Origin: Deltaproteobacteria bacterium
Lineage (GTDB): Bacteria > Desulfobacterota > Binatia > Binatales > Binataceae
Length of the DNA: 63,917 nucleotides
Direction: 5' to 3'
Assembly: GCA_021780225.1 (NCBI GenBank)
Contig: JAJXZF010000058.1
Coordinates: 1-63,917 of the forward strand
Shown here: piece by piece, positions 8,629 through 17,563 of the stretch
Layout: every line of letters begins with the position of its first letter
Numbering within the stretch: the first letter of the stretch is position 1
Program-made: the position numbers and the translations under genes
The notes under the pieces: model-generated
What the model was told of the DNA's origin: nothing
The model's input: only the letters and a program-made list of their open reading frames with translations
Databases searched by the model: none

Positions 8629-9189
8629 ATGGCGAACAAAGTCATTGTCGAAACCAATATCAACGGCGATCCTGTCGAATTGCTGTGCGAGCCGCGCCAG
8701 AGCCTGCTCGAAGTTCTGCGCGACGTGCTGGAACTGACCGGCAGCAAGGAGGGATGCCTGACCGGCGATTGCGGCGCCTGCACGGTCGTAATCGACGGCC
8801 GTCCGGTCTGCTCCTGTCTGATGCTGGGAGTGGAGGCGACGGGCAAGAAAATCACCACGATCGAAGGCCTCGCCGCGGGAGCGTCGCTGCATGTGCTGCA
8901 ACAGAAGTTCCTGGAAAACGCGAGCCTGCAATGCGGCATTTGCACGCCGGGCTTTCTGATGTCGGCCAAGGCGCTGCTCGACCGCAATCCTAATCCGACC
9001 GAAGCGGAAATCCGCTACTCGCTGGCCGGGAATCTGTGCCGCTGCACGGGCTACGACAAGATCGTGCGCGCGGTCACGGATGCGGCGGCGGCGATGGCGG
9101 GGCGCGGACGTCCGGCGCATGGAACCGTTCCGTCCGAAACCGCTTCGGGCATGGCCGGCGAGATGCTGGCGAAGGGAGAGGTTAAGTAA
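8629..9189 (+). CDS. Xanthine dehydrogenase family, 2Fe-2S (small) subunit
   Basis: The 186-residue protein carries the two expected clusters. The plant-type ferredoxin ligands are in KEGCLTGDCGACTVVIDG and PVCSC. The C-terminal helical domain has QCGICTPGFLMSAKALL and GNLCRCTGYDKIV. It relays electrons from the molybdenum centre to FAD. The length is slightly above the usual 155-170 because of a Gly/Ala-rich tail. Its TAA directly abuts the ATG of the next gene, so the two are translationally coupled. Confidence 0.94.
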   Translation: MANKVIVETNINGDPVELLCEPRQSLLEVLRDVLELTGSKEGCLTGDCGACTVVIDGRPVCSCLMLGVEATGKKITTIEGLAAGASLHVLQQKFLENASLQCGICTPGFLMSAKALLDRNPNPTEAEIRYSLAGNLCRCTGYDKIVRAVTDAAAAMAGRGRPAHGTVPSETASGMAGEMLAKGEVK

Positions 9190-11487
9190 ATGGCGGCTTC
9201 ATCCACCAACGGTTTCAGGGTTATCGGCACGCGGCCGATTCGGCACGACGGCGTTGACAAGGTGACCGGCCGGGCGAAGTACGGCGCCGATTACGCTTTT
9301 CCCGGGATGCTGCACGGCAAAGTGCTCCGCAGCCCGCATCCGCACGCCAGAATCAAATCGATCAAAGTTGACAAGGCGCTGGCGCTGCCCGGCGTAAAGG
9401 CGATCGTGACCGCAGCCGATCTGCCGGAATTGCCGGACAAGATGGAAGCGGCGGGCGAGCAGGCGGTCAACCTGAATCATCTTTCGATGAATATCCTGGC
9501 GCGCGGCAAAGCGCTTTATGACGGCCATCCGATCGCGGCCGTCGCCGCGACCAGCCCGCATATCGCCGATGAGGCGCTCAGGCTGATCGAGGTCGAATAC
9601 GAAGTGCTGCCGCCGGTGATGACGGTCGAGGACGCGATGAAGCCGGGTGCGACGATCCTCCTTCCGTCGCTGCGCAACAAGGAAGACGGCGCCGACAAGG
9701 AGACCAACGTCGCGGCCCATATCCAGTTCAAACGCGGCGACGTCGCCGAAGGTTTCAAGCAGGCGGACTATGTGATCGAGCGGGAATTCAAGACCGCGAT
9801 GGTCCATCAGGGCTATATCGAGCCGCACAACGCGGTCGGCATCTACAACGCCGACGGCCATGCGACGATCTACTGCTCGACCCAAGGCAGCTTCGTGGTG
9901 CGCGGGCTGAGCGCGGTGGTGCTCGGAATTTCGGAAGGCAAAATCAAGGTGGTGCCGGCGGAAATCGGCGGCGGCTTCGGCGGCAAGATCCCGATTTATC
10001 TCGAGCCGCTTTCCGTGCTGTTGTCCATGAAGACCGGCCATCCGGTGAAGATGACGATGACGCGCGCGGAAGTGCTGCGCGCGACCGGGCCGACTTCGGG
10101 TTCGACGATTCGTTGCAAGATGGGCGCGACCAAGGACGGCAAGATCGTCGCGGCGCAGTGCTGGCTGGCATACGAAGCGGGCGCGTTTCCGGGTTCGCCG
10201 GTGGGTTCGGGCGCGATGACGATCCTCGCGCCGTACAATATCCCGAATGTTCTCGTTGACGCCTATGACGTCGTCGTCAACCGGCCGAAGACGGCGGCCT
10301 ATCGGGCGCCGGGCGCGAGCAACGCCGCGATGGCGTCGGAGACGGTGGTCGACGAGTTGGCGGAGAAGTGCGGAATCGATCCGCTCGATATGCGCCTGTT
10401 GAACGGCGTGGAAGAGGGCACACCGCAGATCGTCGGACCTCCATTCAAGCGGATTGGCTTCAAGGAAACGCTCGAGGCGATCAAAAACAGCCCGCATTAC
10501 CAATCCAGGTTGACGGGCGCGAACCGCGGCCGCGGCGTGGCGTCGGGCTTCTGGTTCAACGTGGGTCTGCAATCGTCGGCGATGGTGAATCTTCATACCG
10601 ACGGCACCGTGAGCGTCGTGATTGGTTCGGTCGATATCGGCGGCACGCGCGCGGCGCAGGCGATGATCGCCGCGGAAGTGCTCGGCGTGGATATCAACGA
10701 CGTGCGGCCGACGATCGCGGACACGGACTCGATCGGCCATACCGACGTGACCGCCGGCAGCCGCACCTGTTTCGCGACGGGATGGGCGGTTTACGAAGCC
10801 GCGCAGGACTGCGTGCGCCAGCTCAAGGAGCGCGCCGCCAGGCAGTGGGAGAAGAAGCCCGACGAGATCGTCTTCGAGAACGGAACGCTCAGTCCGGCGC
10901 AGCCGGGCGGCGATATCAAACCGATGTCGATCAAGCAGATCGCGCCGCGCCTGGCGCGCACCGGCGGTCCGATCGTGGGCCGCGCCACGGTGAACGCGCG
11001 CAGCGTCGGACCGGCGTTCGCCTCGGTTTGCGTCGATGTGGAGGTCGATCCCGACACCGGCAAGACCCAAATCCTGCGCGCGACGATCGCGCAGGACGCC
11101 GGCAAAGCGATCCATCCGTCATACGTCGAGGGGCAGATGCAGGGCGGGATGGCGCAGGGTCTCGGATGGGGCCTCAACGAAGAGTACTTCTACGACGATC
11201 GCGGCATCTTGCGTAACACAGGCTTGCTCGATTACCGCATGCCGACTTGTCTCGACCTGCCGGAGATCGAAACGGCGATCGTCGAGGTGCCGACGCCCGG
11301 CCATCCGCTGGGCATCCGCGGCGTGGGCGAGGTCTCGATCGTGGCGCCGCCGGCCGCGCTGGCCAACGCCATTTATCATGCCGTTGGCGTCAGAATGACG
11401 GAACTGCCGATGTCGCCGCCGCGCTTGCTGAAGGCGATTTTGAAAAAGCGCGCGGCGGGCGAGGCTCAAGCCGCCGCGGCCGACTGA
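9190..11487 (+). CDS. Xanthine dehydrogenase family, molybdopterin-binding (large) subunit, first copy
   Basis: The 765-residue subunit would bind molybdopterin cytosine dinucleotide and hydroxylate an unknown substrate. Markers are IGTRPIRHDGVDKVTGRAKY at the N terminus, GGGFGGKIPIYLEP, AYRAPGASNA, and GIRGVGEVSIVAPP, whose Glu is the conserved active-site base. It lacks the AYRCSFR loop of true CO dehydrogenase. GGGAGAGG precedes the ATG. A second large subunit of very similar sequence lies two genes downstream, while only one FAD and one Fe-S gene are present, so both may share the same electron-transfer subunits. Confidence 0.94.
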   Translation: MAASSTNGFRVIGTRPIRHDGVDKVTGRAKYGADYAFPGMLHGKVLRSPHPHARIKSIKVDKALALPGVKAIVTAADLPELPDKMEAAGEQAVNLNHLSMNILARGKALYDGHPIAAVAATSPHIADEALRLIEVEYEVLPPVMTVEDAMKPGATILLPSLRNKEDGADKETNVAAHIQFKRGDVAEGFKQADYVIEREFKTAMVHQGYIEPHNAVGIYNADGHATIYCSTQGSFVVRGLSAVVLGISEGKIKVVPAEIGGGFGGKIPIYLEPLSVLLSMKTGHPVKMTMTRAEVLRATGPTSGSTIRCKMGATKDGKIVAAQCWLAYEAGAFPGSPVGSGAMTILAPYNIPNVLVDAYDVVVNRPKTAAYRAPGASNAAMASETVVDELAEKCGIDPLDMRLLNGVEEGTPQIVGPPFKRIGFKETLEAIKNSPHYQSRLTGANRGRGVASGFWFNVGLQSSAMVNLHTDGTVSVVIGSVDIGGTRAAQAMIAAEVLGVDINDVRPTIADTDSIGHTDVTAGSRTCFATGWAVYEAAQDCVRQLKERAARQWEKKPDEIVFENGTLSPAQPGGDIKPMSIKQIAPRLARTGGPIVGRATVNARSVGPAFASVCVDVEVDPDTGKTQILRATIAQDAGKAIHPSYVEGQMQGGMAQGLGWGLNEEYFYDDRGILRNTGLLDYRMPTCLDLPEIETAIVEVPTPGHPLGIRGVGEVSIVAPPAALANAIYHAVGVRMTELPMSPPRLLKAILKKRAAGEAQAAAAD

Positions 11488-11514
11488 GGAGTGACGTCTT
11501 AATAACGCACGAGG

Positions 11515-11543
11515 CGGGCCGGACTCATTCCGAGTCCGGCCCG
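11515..11543 (+). terminator. Hairpin between large subunit and MoaD-like gene
   Basis: A perfect 12-bp stem (11515-11526 with 11532-11543) and ATTCC loop is followed by TTGTTCTT, a weak T-rich run. The next start codon is only 8 bases beyond. It may partly terminate transcription or control the small downstream gene. Confidence 0.5.
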
Positions 11544-11551
11544 TTGTTCTT

Positions 11552-11815
11552 ATGGCGACGGTGGTTATTCCCGCTCTGCTGCGCAAGCTGACCAACGGAC
11601 AGGATCGAGTGACCGCCACGGGCCGCAATATCGGTCAGGTGGTCGCGGATCTTGAACGGCGATTTCCCGGTCTGCGTGAGCATCTGATCGAGGACGACGA
11701 GCTAAAACCGTCGGTCGCGGTGTCGATCGACGGCGAGATGGCCACGGCTGGCGTGCTCGAACCGGTTCGCGAGAACAGCGAGATTTTCTTTATCCCCGCG
11801 ATCGGCGGCGGCTGA
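11552..11815 (+). CDS. MoaD/ThiS-like ubiquitin-fold sulfur carrier
   Basis: The 87-residue protein (MATVVIPALLRKLTNGQDRV) has the beta-grasp length and ends in Gly-Gly-Gly (AIGGG). This suits C-terminal adenylation and thiocarboxylation by a MoeB/ThiF enzyme. In molybdopterin synthesis MoaD donates sulfur through this tail. Its position between two Mo-enzyme large subunits suggests a pathway-specific role in cofactor supply or sulfuration. No Shine-Dalgarno is visible before the ATG; the strong hairpin 8 bases upstream may control expression. A candidate activating E1 enzyme is encoded at 44771-45982. Confidence 0.8.
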   Translation: MATVVIPALLRKLTNGQDRVTATGRNIGQVVADLERRFPGLREHLIEDDELKPSVAVSIDGEMATAGVLEPVRENSEIFFIPAIGGG

Positions 11816-11941
11816 TCCGGCGCTGCTTTGCCGCGTTGCGCTGGCGGATGCTTCGCGTCCGGCGCTATTAATTGATAATTCGCGAAAGAAAGAACTGGCC
11901 GCATGAGGCCGGTTGCGCTTGAACTGAGGGAGGTCCCGCTG

Positions 11942-14275
11942 ATGGCGTCTGATCAATCCCGGGAATTCAAGATTATTGGCACGCGCCCGATCCGTCCCGA
12001 CGGCGTCGAGAAAGTCACCGGGCGCGCGAAGTACGGCGCCGATTACGCCCTGCCCGGCATGCTGCATGGCAAAGTGCTGCGCAGTCCGCACGCACATGCG
12101 CGGATCAAATCGATCGACGTCGAGCGGGCGCGCCGGCTGCCGGGCGTCAAAGCGGTAGTGACCGGCGCTGATTTTCCCGAGGTCAAGGGGGTGATGGCGC
12201 AGGTCGGCGAACTGATCGTCAACACGCACTATCTTTCGCTCAACGTGATGGCGCGCGGAAAGGCGCTTTACGACGGACATGCCGTCGCCGCGGTCGCCGC
12301 CGTCAGCAAGCATGTCGCCGAGGAAGCGTTGGAGCTGATCGAAGTCGATTACGAACCGCTGCCGCCGGTGATGACAGCCGAAGAGGCGATGCGCCCGGAC
12401 GCGCCGGTTCTGCTCGACGAATTGCGCACGCGCCTGATGGCGCATCGCACCGACCCCGGATCGCTCGAAGGTCCCGACCGCCCCAGCAATGTTCCCGGCC
12501 ATATACGATTCGAGCGCGGGGATCTGGCGGCGGGATTCGCCGCCGCCGACTTCGTGGTCGAGCGCGAATTCACGACCGCCGCGGTCCATCAAGGTTATAT
12601 CGAGCCGCAGAATGCATTGGCCGTCTATTCCGCCGACGGCCATTTGACGATCTATTGCTCGACGCAGGGCGCCTTCAACGTCCGCACCCTGACCGCGAGC
12701 GTGCTGGCGATGCCTGAGGGCAAGATCCGCGTCGTTCCCGCTGAAATAGGCGGCGGCTTCGGCGGCAAGACGACGATTTATCTTGAGCCGGTCGCGGCGC
12801 TGCTGGCGAAGATTTCGGGCCGGCCGGTGAAGATGGTGATGAACCGCGCGGAGGTGCTGCGGGCGACCGGTCCAACCTCGGGAATCAAAGCCAAGGTAAA
12901 GATAGGCGCGAAACGCGACGGAAAGATCGCCGCGGCCGAGGTATGGTTGGCGTATGAAGCGGGCGCATTTCCGGGCTCGCCGTTCGCGCCGGGCGCGATG
13001 TGCACGCTGGCGCCATACGAGATCGAAAACCTGCGGATCGACTCGTTCGACGTCGTAGTGAATCGGCCGAAGGTCGCGGCCTATCGCGCGCCGGGTTCGC
13101 CGGCGTCGGCCTTCGCCTGCGAGTGCGTGCTCGACGAGCTTGCCGAGCAATGCCGGATCGAGCCGATCGAGTTTCGGATGCGCAACGCGGCGCGCGAGGG
13201 CACGGCGATGCCCGCCGGTCCGCCGTTCAAAAAGATTGGCTTTGTCGAGACGCTCGAAGCGATACGCCAGAGCGACCATTATCGCGCGCCGCTCGGCGGC
13301 CCATATCGGGGACGGGGCGTCGCCTCGGGCTTCTGGTTCAACGGCGGTCTGCAATCCTCAGCGACCGTGAACATCCATAGCGATGGGAGCGTCAGCGTCG
13401 TGACCGGTTCGGTCGATATCGGCGGAACGCGCGCGGCGCAAGCGATGATCGTCGCGGAAGCGCTCGGAGTGGCGGTCGAGGACGTCAGGCCGGTGGTGGG
13501 CGACACGGATTCGATTGGGCAAACCGATGTAACTGGCGGCAGCCGTACCGCGCTTGCGACCGGCATGGCGGTCTACGAGGCGGCGCACGACGCAATCGCT
13601 CAATTGACCGCGCGGGCGGCGAAATTGTGGGACAAAAAGCCGAACGAAGTAACCTTTGACCACGGCGCGTTCCGATCGCCGACCGATGACGGGCAAATCA
13701 TTACGTTGCGGCAGCTCGCCGGACGCCTCGCTCGCACCGGCGGACCGGTGGTGGGCCGGGCGACGGTCAACGCCGGCGAAGTGGGCGCGGTCGGCAACGC
13801 ATTCGCAACAGTTTGCGTCGATGTCGAAGTCGATCGCGAGCTCGGCAAAGTCCGCATTCTCCGCGCTACGATCGCGCAAGACGTGGGCCGCGCTTTGCAT
13901 CCCGGCTATGTCGAAGGCCAGCTTCAAGGCGCTTTGGCGCAAGGCGTCGGATGGGCGCTGAACGAAGAATATTTTTACGATCAGAGGGGCGTTTTAAGAA
14001 ATTTTGGTCTGCTGGATTACCGCATGCCGACCTGTCTCGATTTGCCGATGATCGACGCGGTCCTGGTCGAGGTGGCGAATCCAAATCATCCGCTCGGCGT
14101 GCGCGGAGTCGGCGAGGTTGGAATCGTGCCGCCGATGGCGGCGGTCGCGAACGCGATTTACCAGGCGGTTGGAATCCGGATGTTGGAATTGCCGATGTCG
14201 CCGCCACGTTTGCTGCGGAGGCTGCTTGAGCTTCGAAGCTTCACGGTCGAGGAGCAGGCGACCGCTGCTGGATAG
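11942..14275 (+). CDS. Xanthine dehydrogenase family, molybdopterin-binding subunit, second copy
   Basis: The 777-residue paralogue aligns along its length with the subunit at 9190-11487. It shares IIGTRPIRPDGVEKVTGRAK, GGGFGGKTTIYLEP, AYRAPGSPAS and GVRGVGEVGIVPP with the conserved Glu. It has an extra stretch near residue 165 (LMAHRTDPGSLEGPD). The ATG at 11942 is preferred because GGGAGGT stands 8 bases before it; an upstream ATG at 11903 lacks such a site. The pair looks like a tandem duplication that has diverged, perhaps to different substrates. Confidence 0.93.
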   Translation: MASDQSREFKIIGTRPIRPDGVEKVTGRAKYGADYALPGMLHGKVLRSPHAHARIKSIDVERARRLPGVKAVVTGADFPEVKGVMAQVGELIVNTHYLSLNVMARGKALYDGHAVAAVAAVSKHVAEEALELIEVDYEPLPPVMTAEEAMRPDAPVLLDELRTRLMAHRTDPGSLEGPDRPSNVPGHIRFERGDLAAGFAAADFVVEREFTTAAVHQGYIEPQNALAVYSADGHLTIYCSTQGAFNVRTLTASVLAMPEGKIRVVPAEIGGGFGGKTTIYLEPVAALLAKISGRPVKMVMNRAEVLRATGPTSGIKAKVKIGAKRDGKIAAAEVWLAYEAGAFPGSPFAPGAMCTLAPYEIENLRIDSFDVVVNRPKVAAYRAPGSPASAFACECVLDELAEQCRIEPIEFRMRNAAREGTAMPAGPPFKKIGFVETLEAIRQSDHYRAPLGGPYRGRGVASGFWFNGGLQSSATVNIHSDGSVSVVTGSVDIGGTRAAQAMIVAEALGVAVEDVRPVVGDTDSIGQTDVTGGSRTALATGMAVYEAAHDAIAQLTARAAKLWDKKPNEVTFDHGAFRSPTDDGQIITLRQLAGRLARTGGPVVGRATVNAGEVGAVGNAFATVCVDVEVDRELGKVRILRATIAQDVGRALHPGYVEGQLQGALAQGVGWALNEEYFYDQRGVLRNFGLLDYRMPTCLDLPMIDAVLVEVANPNHPLGVRGVGEVGIVPPMAAVANAIYQAVGIRMLELPMSPPRLLRRLLELRSFTVEEQATAAG

Positions 14276-14334
14276 ATAAGCAAACTATAGATAAATTAAG
14301 TTGCTCTGATTAACATTTGGATGTCGTAATTGGT

Positions 14335-14340
14335 TATAAT
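14335..14340 (+). promoter_or_regulatory. Consensus -10 box TATAAT
   Basis: A perfect TATAAT lies in an AT-rich gap after the hydroxylase operon. TTAACA at 14310-14315 is a possible -35 with a rather long 19-bp spacer. No plus-strand protein gene follows, so the promoter is assigned to the small RNA candidate downstream. Confidence 0.45.
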
Positions 14341-14346
14341 AGATGG

Positions 14347-14495
14347 GATGCATGGCGATTTTCGTTGTTTTTCATCACAAAGTGACTTGCAACTAATCTA
14401 AACTACAATACAATTAGCTTCGCTAGCCGGGGTTTGCCCCCCCTTTTCCCGGTTGGCGGAGGGTCGGACGGAGCGATTCGTTCGGCCCTTTTTTT
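14347..14495 (+). ncRNA. Candidate small RNA with C-rich loop
   Basis: About 150 bases between a TATAAT box and an intrinsic terminator contain no convincing ORF but are clearly structured. Bases 14421-14431 pair with 14448-14458 (11 bp, two G-U), leaving a 16-base loop containing seven consecutive C residues. The terminator hairpin follows immediately. C-rich loops in bacterial sRNAs often pair with Shine-Dalgarno sequences. The start, strand and function are inferred; no family was recognised. Confidence 0.45.
14461..14495 (+). terminator. Intrinsic terminator
   Basis: GGGTCGGACG (14461-14470) pairs with CGTTCGGCCC (14479-14488) with two G-U pairs, followed by seven T. This is the clearest factor-independent terminator on the plus strand in this part of the window. 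It ends either the sRNA candidate or the hydroxylase operon, which stops 186 bp upstream. Confidence 0.7.
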
Positions 14496-14678
14496 GGAGT
14501 GGTTTGAACTGCGGGTGTTTCGTCGGAAGCAGAAATTGAAATCGATCGCCACCGCTTATAGAAGACCAATAGTGACAGTCCAAGCGGGCCGCAAATTAAT
14601 CCACACCGTAGCGACTGAACGCTCGGCGGCGTTGCTTAATCTGCTTTGCCAGGCGCGGGTGGTTTTGAGGATTGGCGT

Positions 14679-14963
14679 TTAGCGATCGCGTCCGTGCGGC
14701 GCGCCGCCGCCGCCGGTGCGGGCCTGAGCTTCGTTGACCTTTATCGCGCGGCCTTTGACGTCCCGTCCGTTGAGCTTTTTAATCGCGTTGTCGGCATCCT
14801 CGTCATTCGCCATCTCGACGAAGCCGAAGCCACGCGATCGATTCGTCGCCCGGTCCATTATTACCTGGGAGTTCTCGACCTTGCCGGCCTCGGAAAACAC
14901 GTCGTGCAGGTCTTGGTCGGTTACCGTCCAAGCGAGATTTCCAACATACAGTCTACGGCCCAT
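14679..14963 (-). CDS. RNA-binding protein with single RRM domain
   Basis: The 94-residue protein is almost wholly one RNA recognition motif. RNP2 is RRLYVGNLAWTVTDQDL and RNP1 is SRGFGFVEMANDEDADNAI. A short tail ends GGGGAPHGRDR. Bacterial proteins of this type bind RNA and are often cold-induced. The ATG at 14963 has GGGAGAGG upstream. The gene is convergent with the small RNA candidate and has a long upstream region without genes, so a long leader is possible. Confidence 0.93.
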   Translation of the reverse strand: MGRRLYVGNLAWTVTDQDLHDVFSEAGKVENSQVIMDRATNRSRGFGFVEMANDEDADNAIKKLNGRDVKGRAIKVNEAQARTGGGGAPHGRDR

Positions 14964-15963
14964 GAACCTCTCCCTGAAGGTTGCTAACGCCCCGAATCGC
15001 GCCTCGTTTCGTCGCAAATACCGGCCGCTCGTCCGTCAAGCTCCGGCTCCTGCACGCGCACCGATCCGCTATAGGCATCGAACCTCAACTTGTCTTTCTT
15101 ATAGCATCGCTGATAACGGAAACATAGCGCTGGAATATTAGGCTTCATGTAACAACAACCACTATCCGCCTGGTCCTATTCGGAATTCTCGGCTCCGATC
15201 GCGTACGCGTCGGATGGCGTGGGGTATCCAAAACCGGTTTGCATTCGAGTGGCGAGACCTAACCGCCTGGTCGGAGCTAAACCTTTCCGCTCCGATTAGA
15301 CTGGCCGGCAATAGCCGCGCCAGCTCACTCAGCAGGTTGCTTTTGCTTCGAGCGGTTCGGTTATGCGATTCGCCGAGCGGCGGGATTGGCGAGTCTGCAT
15401 TGTGTTCAACTGCGTCAAGTTTCATCAAGTTGCTCCAGATAGCCATAAATCCGCCGTTTCATAAATACTACTCGCCAGTTGGGTGTGTTCCAAAACGCCA
15501 CAACTTGGATTTTCATCGGCACTCGACATCTCCGGGTTCATCGACCAGCCATCTGCTCTGGCTATGGCTCTCGAGGTCGCGGCTTTATAGATAGGATGAC
15601 GTTATCGAGCGAAGCAGAATCAAATCGGTTCGTGCGCGGTTGAATTTCCGCAACACAACTTCTCATCGCGGATCGCGGGATTCGCTATTATCGCGCGTTC
15701 GCGATCATGACGATCGCAAGCTCAATTCGCGAGTACGGATCGTCCGCTATTCTGTTTTGAGCAACTCCACCAGGCCCGTCCGGAGACAGGATGAAAGCAT
15801 TGTGGTAGAGCGAGGGCGTATATCCATTGAGGCGGAAGCGCCGCGCTGAACCGCACGCCGCCAATGATAAGCTTGTCCGAAGATACTTGTCTTTGCGGAG
15901 CTATGTGGGTAGCGTGGATGATTAGTTCTATCATTTCTCGCAAGAGATTAAGGAGATTACTTG
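14964..15963. other. One-kilobase stretch without a convincing gene
   Basis: Base composition is more AT-rich than the neighbours. Open frames such as 15214-15594 (plus) and 15162-15446 (minus) are full of Ser, Leu and Arg and resemble no protein family I know. On the minus strand, TATAGC near 15071-15076 with AAGACA 17 bp upstream could be the promoter of the RRM gene. AGGAG at 15951-15955 is the ribosome-binding site of the next gene. It may be a decayed gene region. Confidence 0.5.
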
Positions 15964-16365
15964 ATGCCCGGACGAAAAAATGCAGACGGAGTCGCTTCAG
16001 CGTTTCGCCAGGTTCAGGATCAGGCGCGGAGCCTGCTCTCGAACCTTAGAAAGGAAATCCGCGCGAAAGAGGCGGAACTGGAACGTCTGAAGAACGAAGA
16101 GGTGAGTCTCAGCCGTCTGACCGGAAGCGCTCCGGCGCAGGGCGCGGTGGCCGGCCGAGTATCGCGCCGGGGCGGCGCGGGCCGTGGCCGAATTGACTGG
16201 CGCGTGATTCTCGAGCAGCTTCCCAAACAATTCAAAGCCGCGCAAATCAGAGAAATCCGCGGGCTGAAAGAGAAACGGCCGTCGGAAATTTTCGCGGCGA
16301 TCACGCGATGGATCGACGCCGGCATGGTCAAGCGCAAAGATCGCGGACTATACGAGCGCGTCTGA
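15964..16365 (+). CDS. Small coiled-coil/winged-helix-like protein, function unknown
   Basis: The 133-residue protein (MPGRKNADGVASAFRQVQDQ) has three parts. Residues about 10-50 form a charged coiled coil (LRKEIRAKEAELERLKNEE). A Gly/Arg-rich linker follows (GRVSRRGGAGRGRIDW). The C-terminal part resembles a winged helix (DWRVILEQLPKQFKAAQIRE to KRKDRGLYERV). The basic linker and C-terminal fold suggest DNA or RNA binding. AGGAG eight bases upstream supports the ATG at 15964 over a TTG one codon earlier. It stands alone; function unknown. Confidence 0.8.
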   Translation: MPGRKNADGVASAFRQVQDQARSLLSNLRKEIRAKEAELERLKNEEVSLSRLTGSAPAQGAVAGRVSRRGGAGRGRIDWRVILEQLPKQFKAAQIREIRGLKEKRPSEIFAAITRWIDAGMVKRKDRGLYERV

Positions 16366-16525
16366 TTTCGATAATTCAGTCAGTCGCCGCTTGAGCGATG
16401 CGAGCCGATATGGAGCGGCGCGGGCAGTCACTTTCCGCGCCGCTCGTCGCATATTCATTGACGCCGCCCGGCGCGCGCGGCGATCGTTATTCATTCCCAA
16501 TCGATTTTAGAGAGCTTCGATTCCA

Positions 16526-17560
16526 TTGGCGGTAAAGACTATTGAATGGCGCGGCGACCGCGTCTTCATGATCGATCAGCGGCTTTTGCCCGGCAAAGAA
16601 ATCGTCCGCGCGTACGATGATTATCGCGGCGTCGCGGAGGCGATTCGCGCGATGGTGATTCGCGGCGCGCCGGCGATCGGAGTGGCGGCGGCGATGGGCG
16701 CGGCGCTGGGTATGAAGGGCTATGCCGGCAAGCGTGCTGAAGCCCGCTTTGCGCAGGTGGCGAAAACGCTGCGCGCCACGCGGCCCACCGCTGTGAATCT
16801 GGCGTGGGCGCTCGAGCGAATGGAACGCGCGCTGCGCGAGAATCTGGCGCTGGATGCGCCGCGCCTTTTCCGCCGGCTGCGCGATGAGGCCCGGGCAATC
16901 CATGCGGCGGATCTCGCGGCGAACCGCGCGTTGGGGAAATTTGGCGCGGAACTGCTGGGCGTCGAGACCACGGTCCTGACCCATTGCAATGCCGGAGCGC
17001 TGGCGACGGCGGGATATGGAACCGCGCTCGGCGTGGTGCGAGCGGCGCGCGCAGCGGGCAAGCGCATCGCCGTCTATGCCGACGAAACCCGGCCGTTTCT
17101 TCAAGGCGCGCGGCTGACCGCGTGGGAATTGCGCAAGGATCGGATTCCGGTCACGGTTATCGCCGACAACATGGCGGGCACGGTGCTGCGCAGCGGCCGA
17201 ATCGATTGCGTGATTGTCGGTACGGACCGGACCGCGGCCAATGGCGACGTTGCGAACAAAATCGGCACCTATCCGCTTGCCGTTCTGGCGCGGCGCCATA
17301 ACGTGCCGTTTTACGTGGCCGCGCCGCTTTCTTCGATCGACCTGGCCTGCGCCAGCGGCGAAAACATACCGATCGAGGAACGTTCGCCGCTGGAGATCGC
17401 CGAGTTCGCGGGCAAAGCGGTGACGCCCAAGGGCGTCGGCGTGTTCAATCCGGCCTTCGATGTGACCCCGGCCGATCTGGTGACGGCGATAATCACGGAA
17501 CGCGGCGTCGCGCGTCCGCCCTACGCGAAAAGTCTCGCCCGGCTCAAGCAGGACACATAG
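16526..17560 (+). CDS. mtnA: S-methyl-5-thioribose-1-phosphate isomerase
   Basis: The 344-residue protein isomerises methylthioribose-1-phosphate to methylthioribulose-1-phosphate in methionine salvage. Family markers are AIRAMVIRGAPAIGVAAAMG, the catalytic Cys in TVLTHCNAGALATAGYGTALG, the YADETRPFLQGARLTAWEL segment, and the catalytic Asp region GTDRTAANGDVANKIGTY. The length matches bacterial MtnA. The start is TTG at 16526; no ATG lies nearby in frame. No other salvage gene is in the window. A repeat element begins 4 bp after the stop codon. Confidence 0.93.
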   Translation: MAVKTIEWRGDRVFMIDQRLLPGKEIVRAYDDYRGVAEAIRAMVIRGAPAIGVAAAMGAALGMKGYAGKRAEARFAQVAKTLRATRPTAVNLAWALERMERALRENLALDAPRLFRRLRDEARAIHAADLAANRALGKFGAELLGVETTVLTHCNAGALATAGYGTALGVVRAARAAGKRIAVYADETRPFLQGARLTAWELRKDRIPVTVIADNMAGTVLRSGRIDCVIVGTDRTAANGDVANKIGTYPLAVLARRHNVPFYVAAPLSSIDLACASGENIPIEERSPLEIAEFAGKAVTPKGVGVFNPAFDVTPADLVTAIITERGVARPPYAKSLARLKQDT

Positions 17561-17563
17561 CCC

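Noticed and set aside
9190-14275. True CO dehydrogenase (coxL)
   Set aside because: The AYRCSFR active-site loop is absent. The subunits have AYRAPG, so they belong to the wider hydroxylase family.
14434-14682. 82-codon plus-strand open frame after the hydroxylase operon
   Set aside because: It spans the intrinsic terminator and structured RNA region, and its product has no protein-like pattern.
15214-15594. 126-codon open frame in the 1-kb gap
   Set aside because: Ser/Leu/Arg-rich random-looking translation, no Shine-Dalgarno and no family resemblance.
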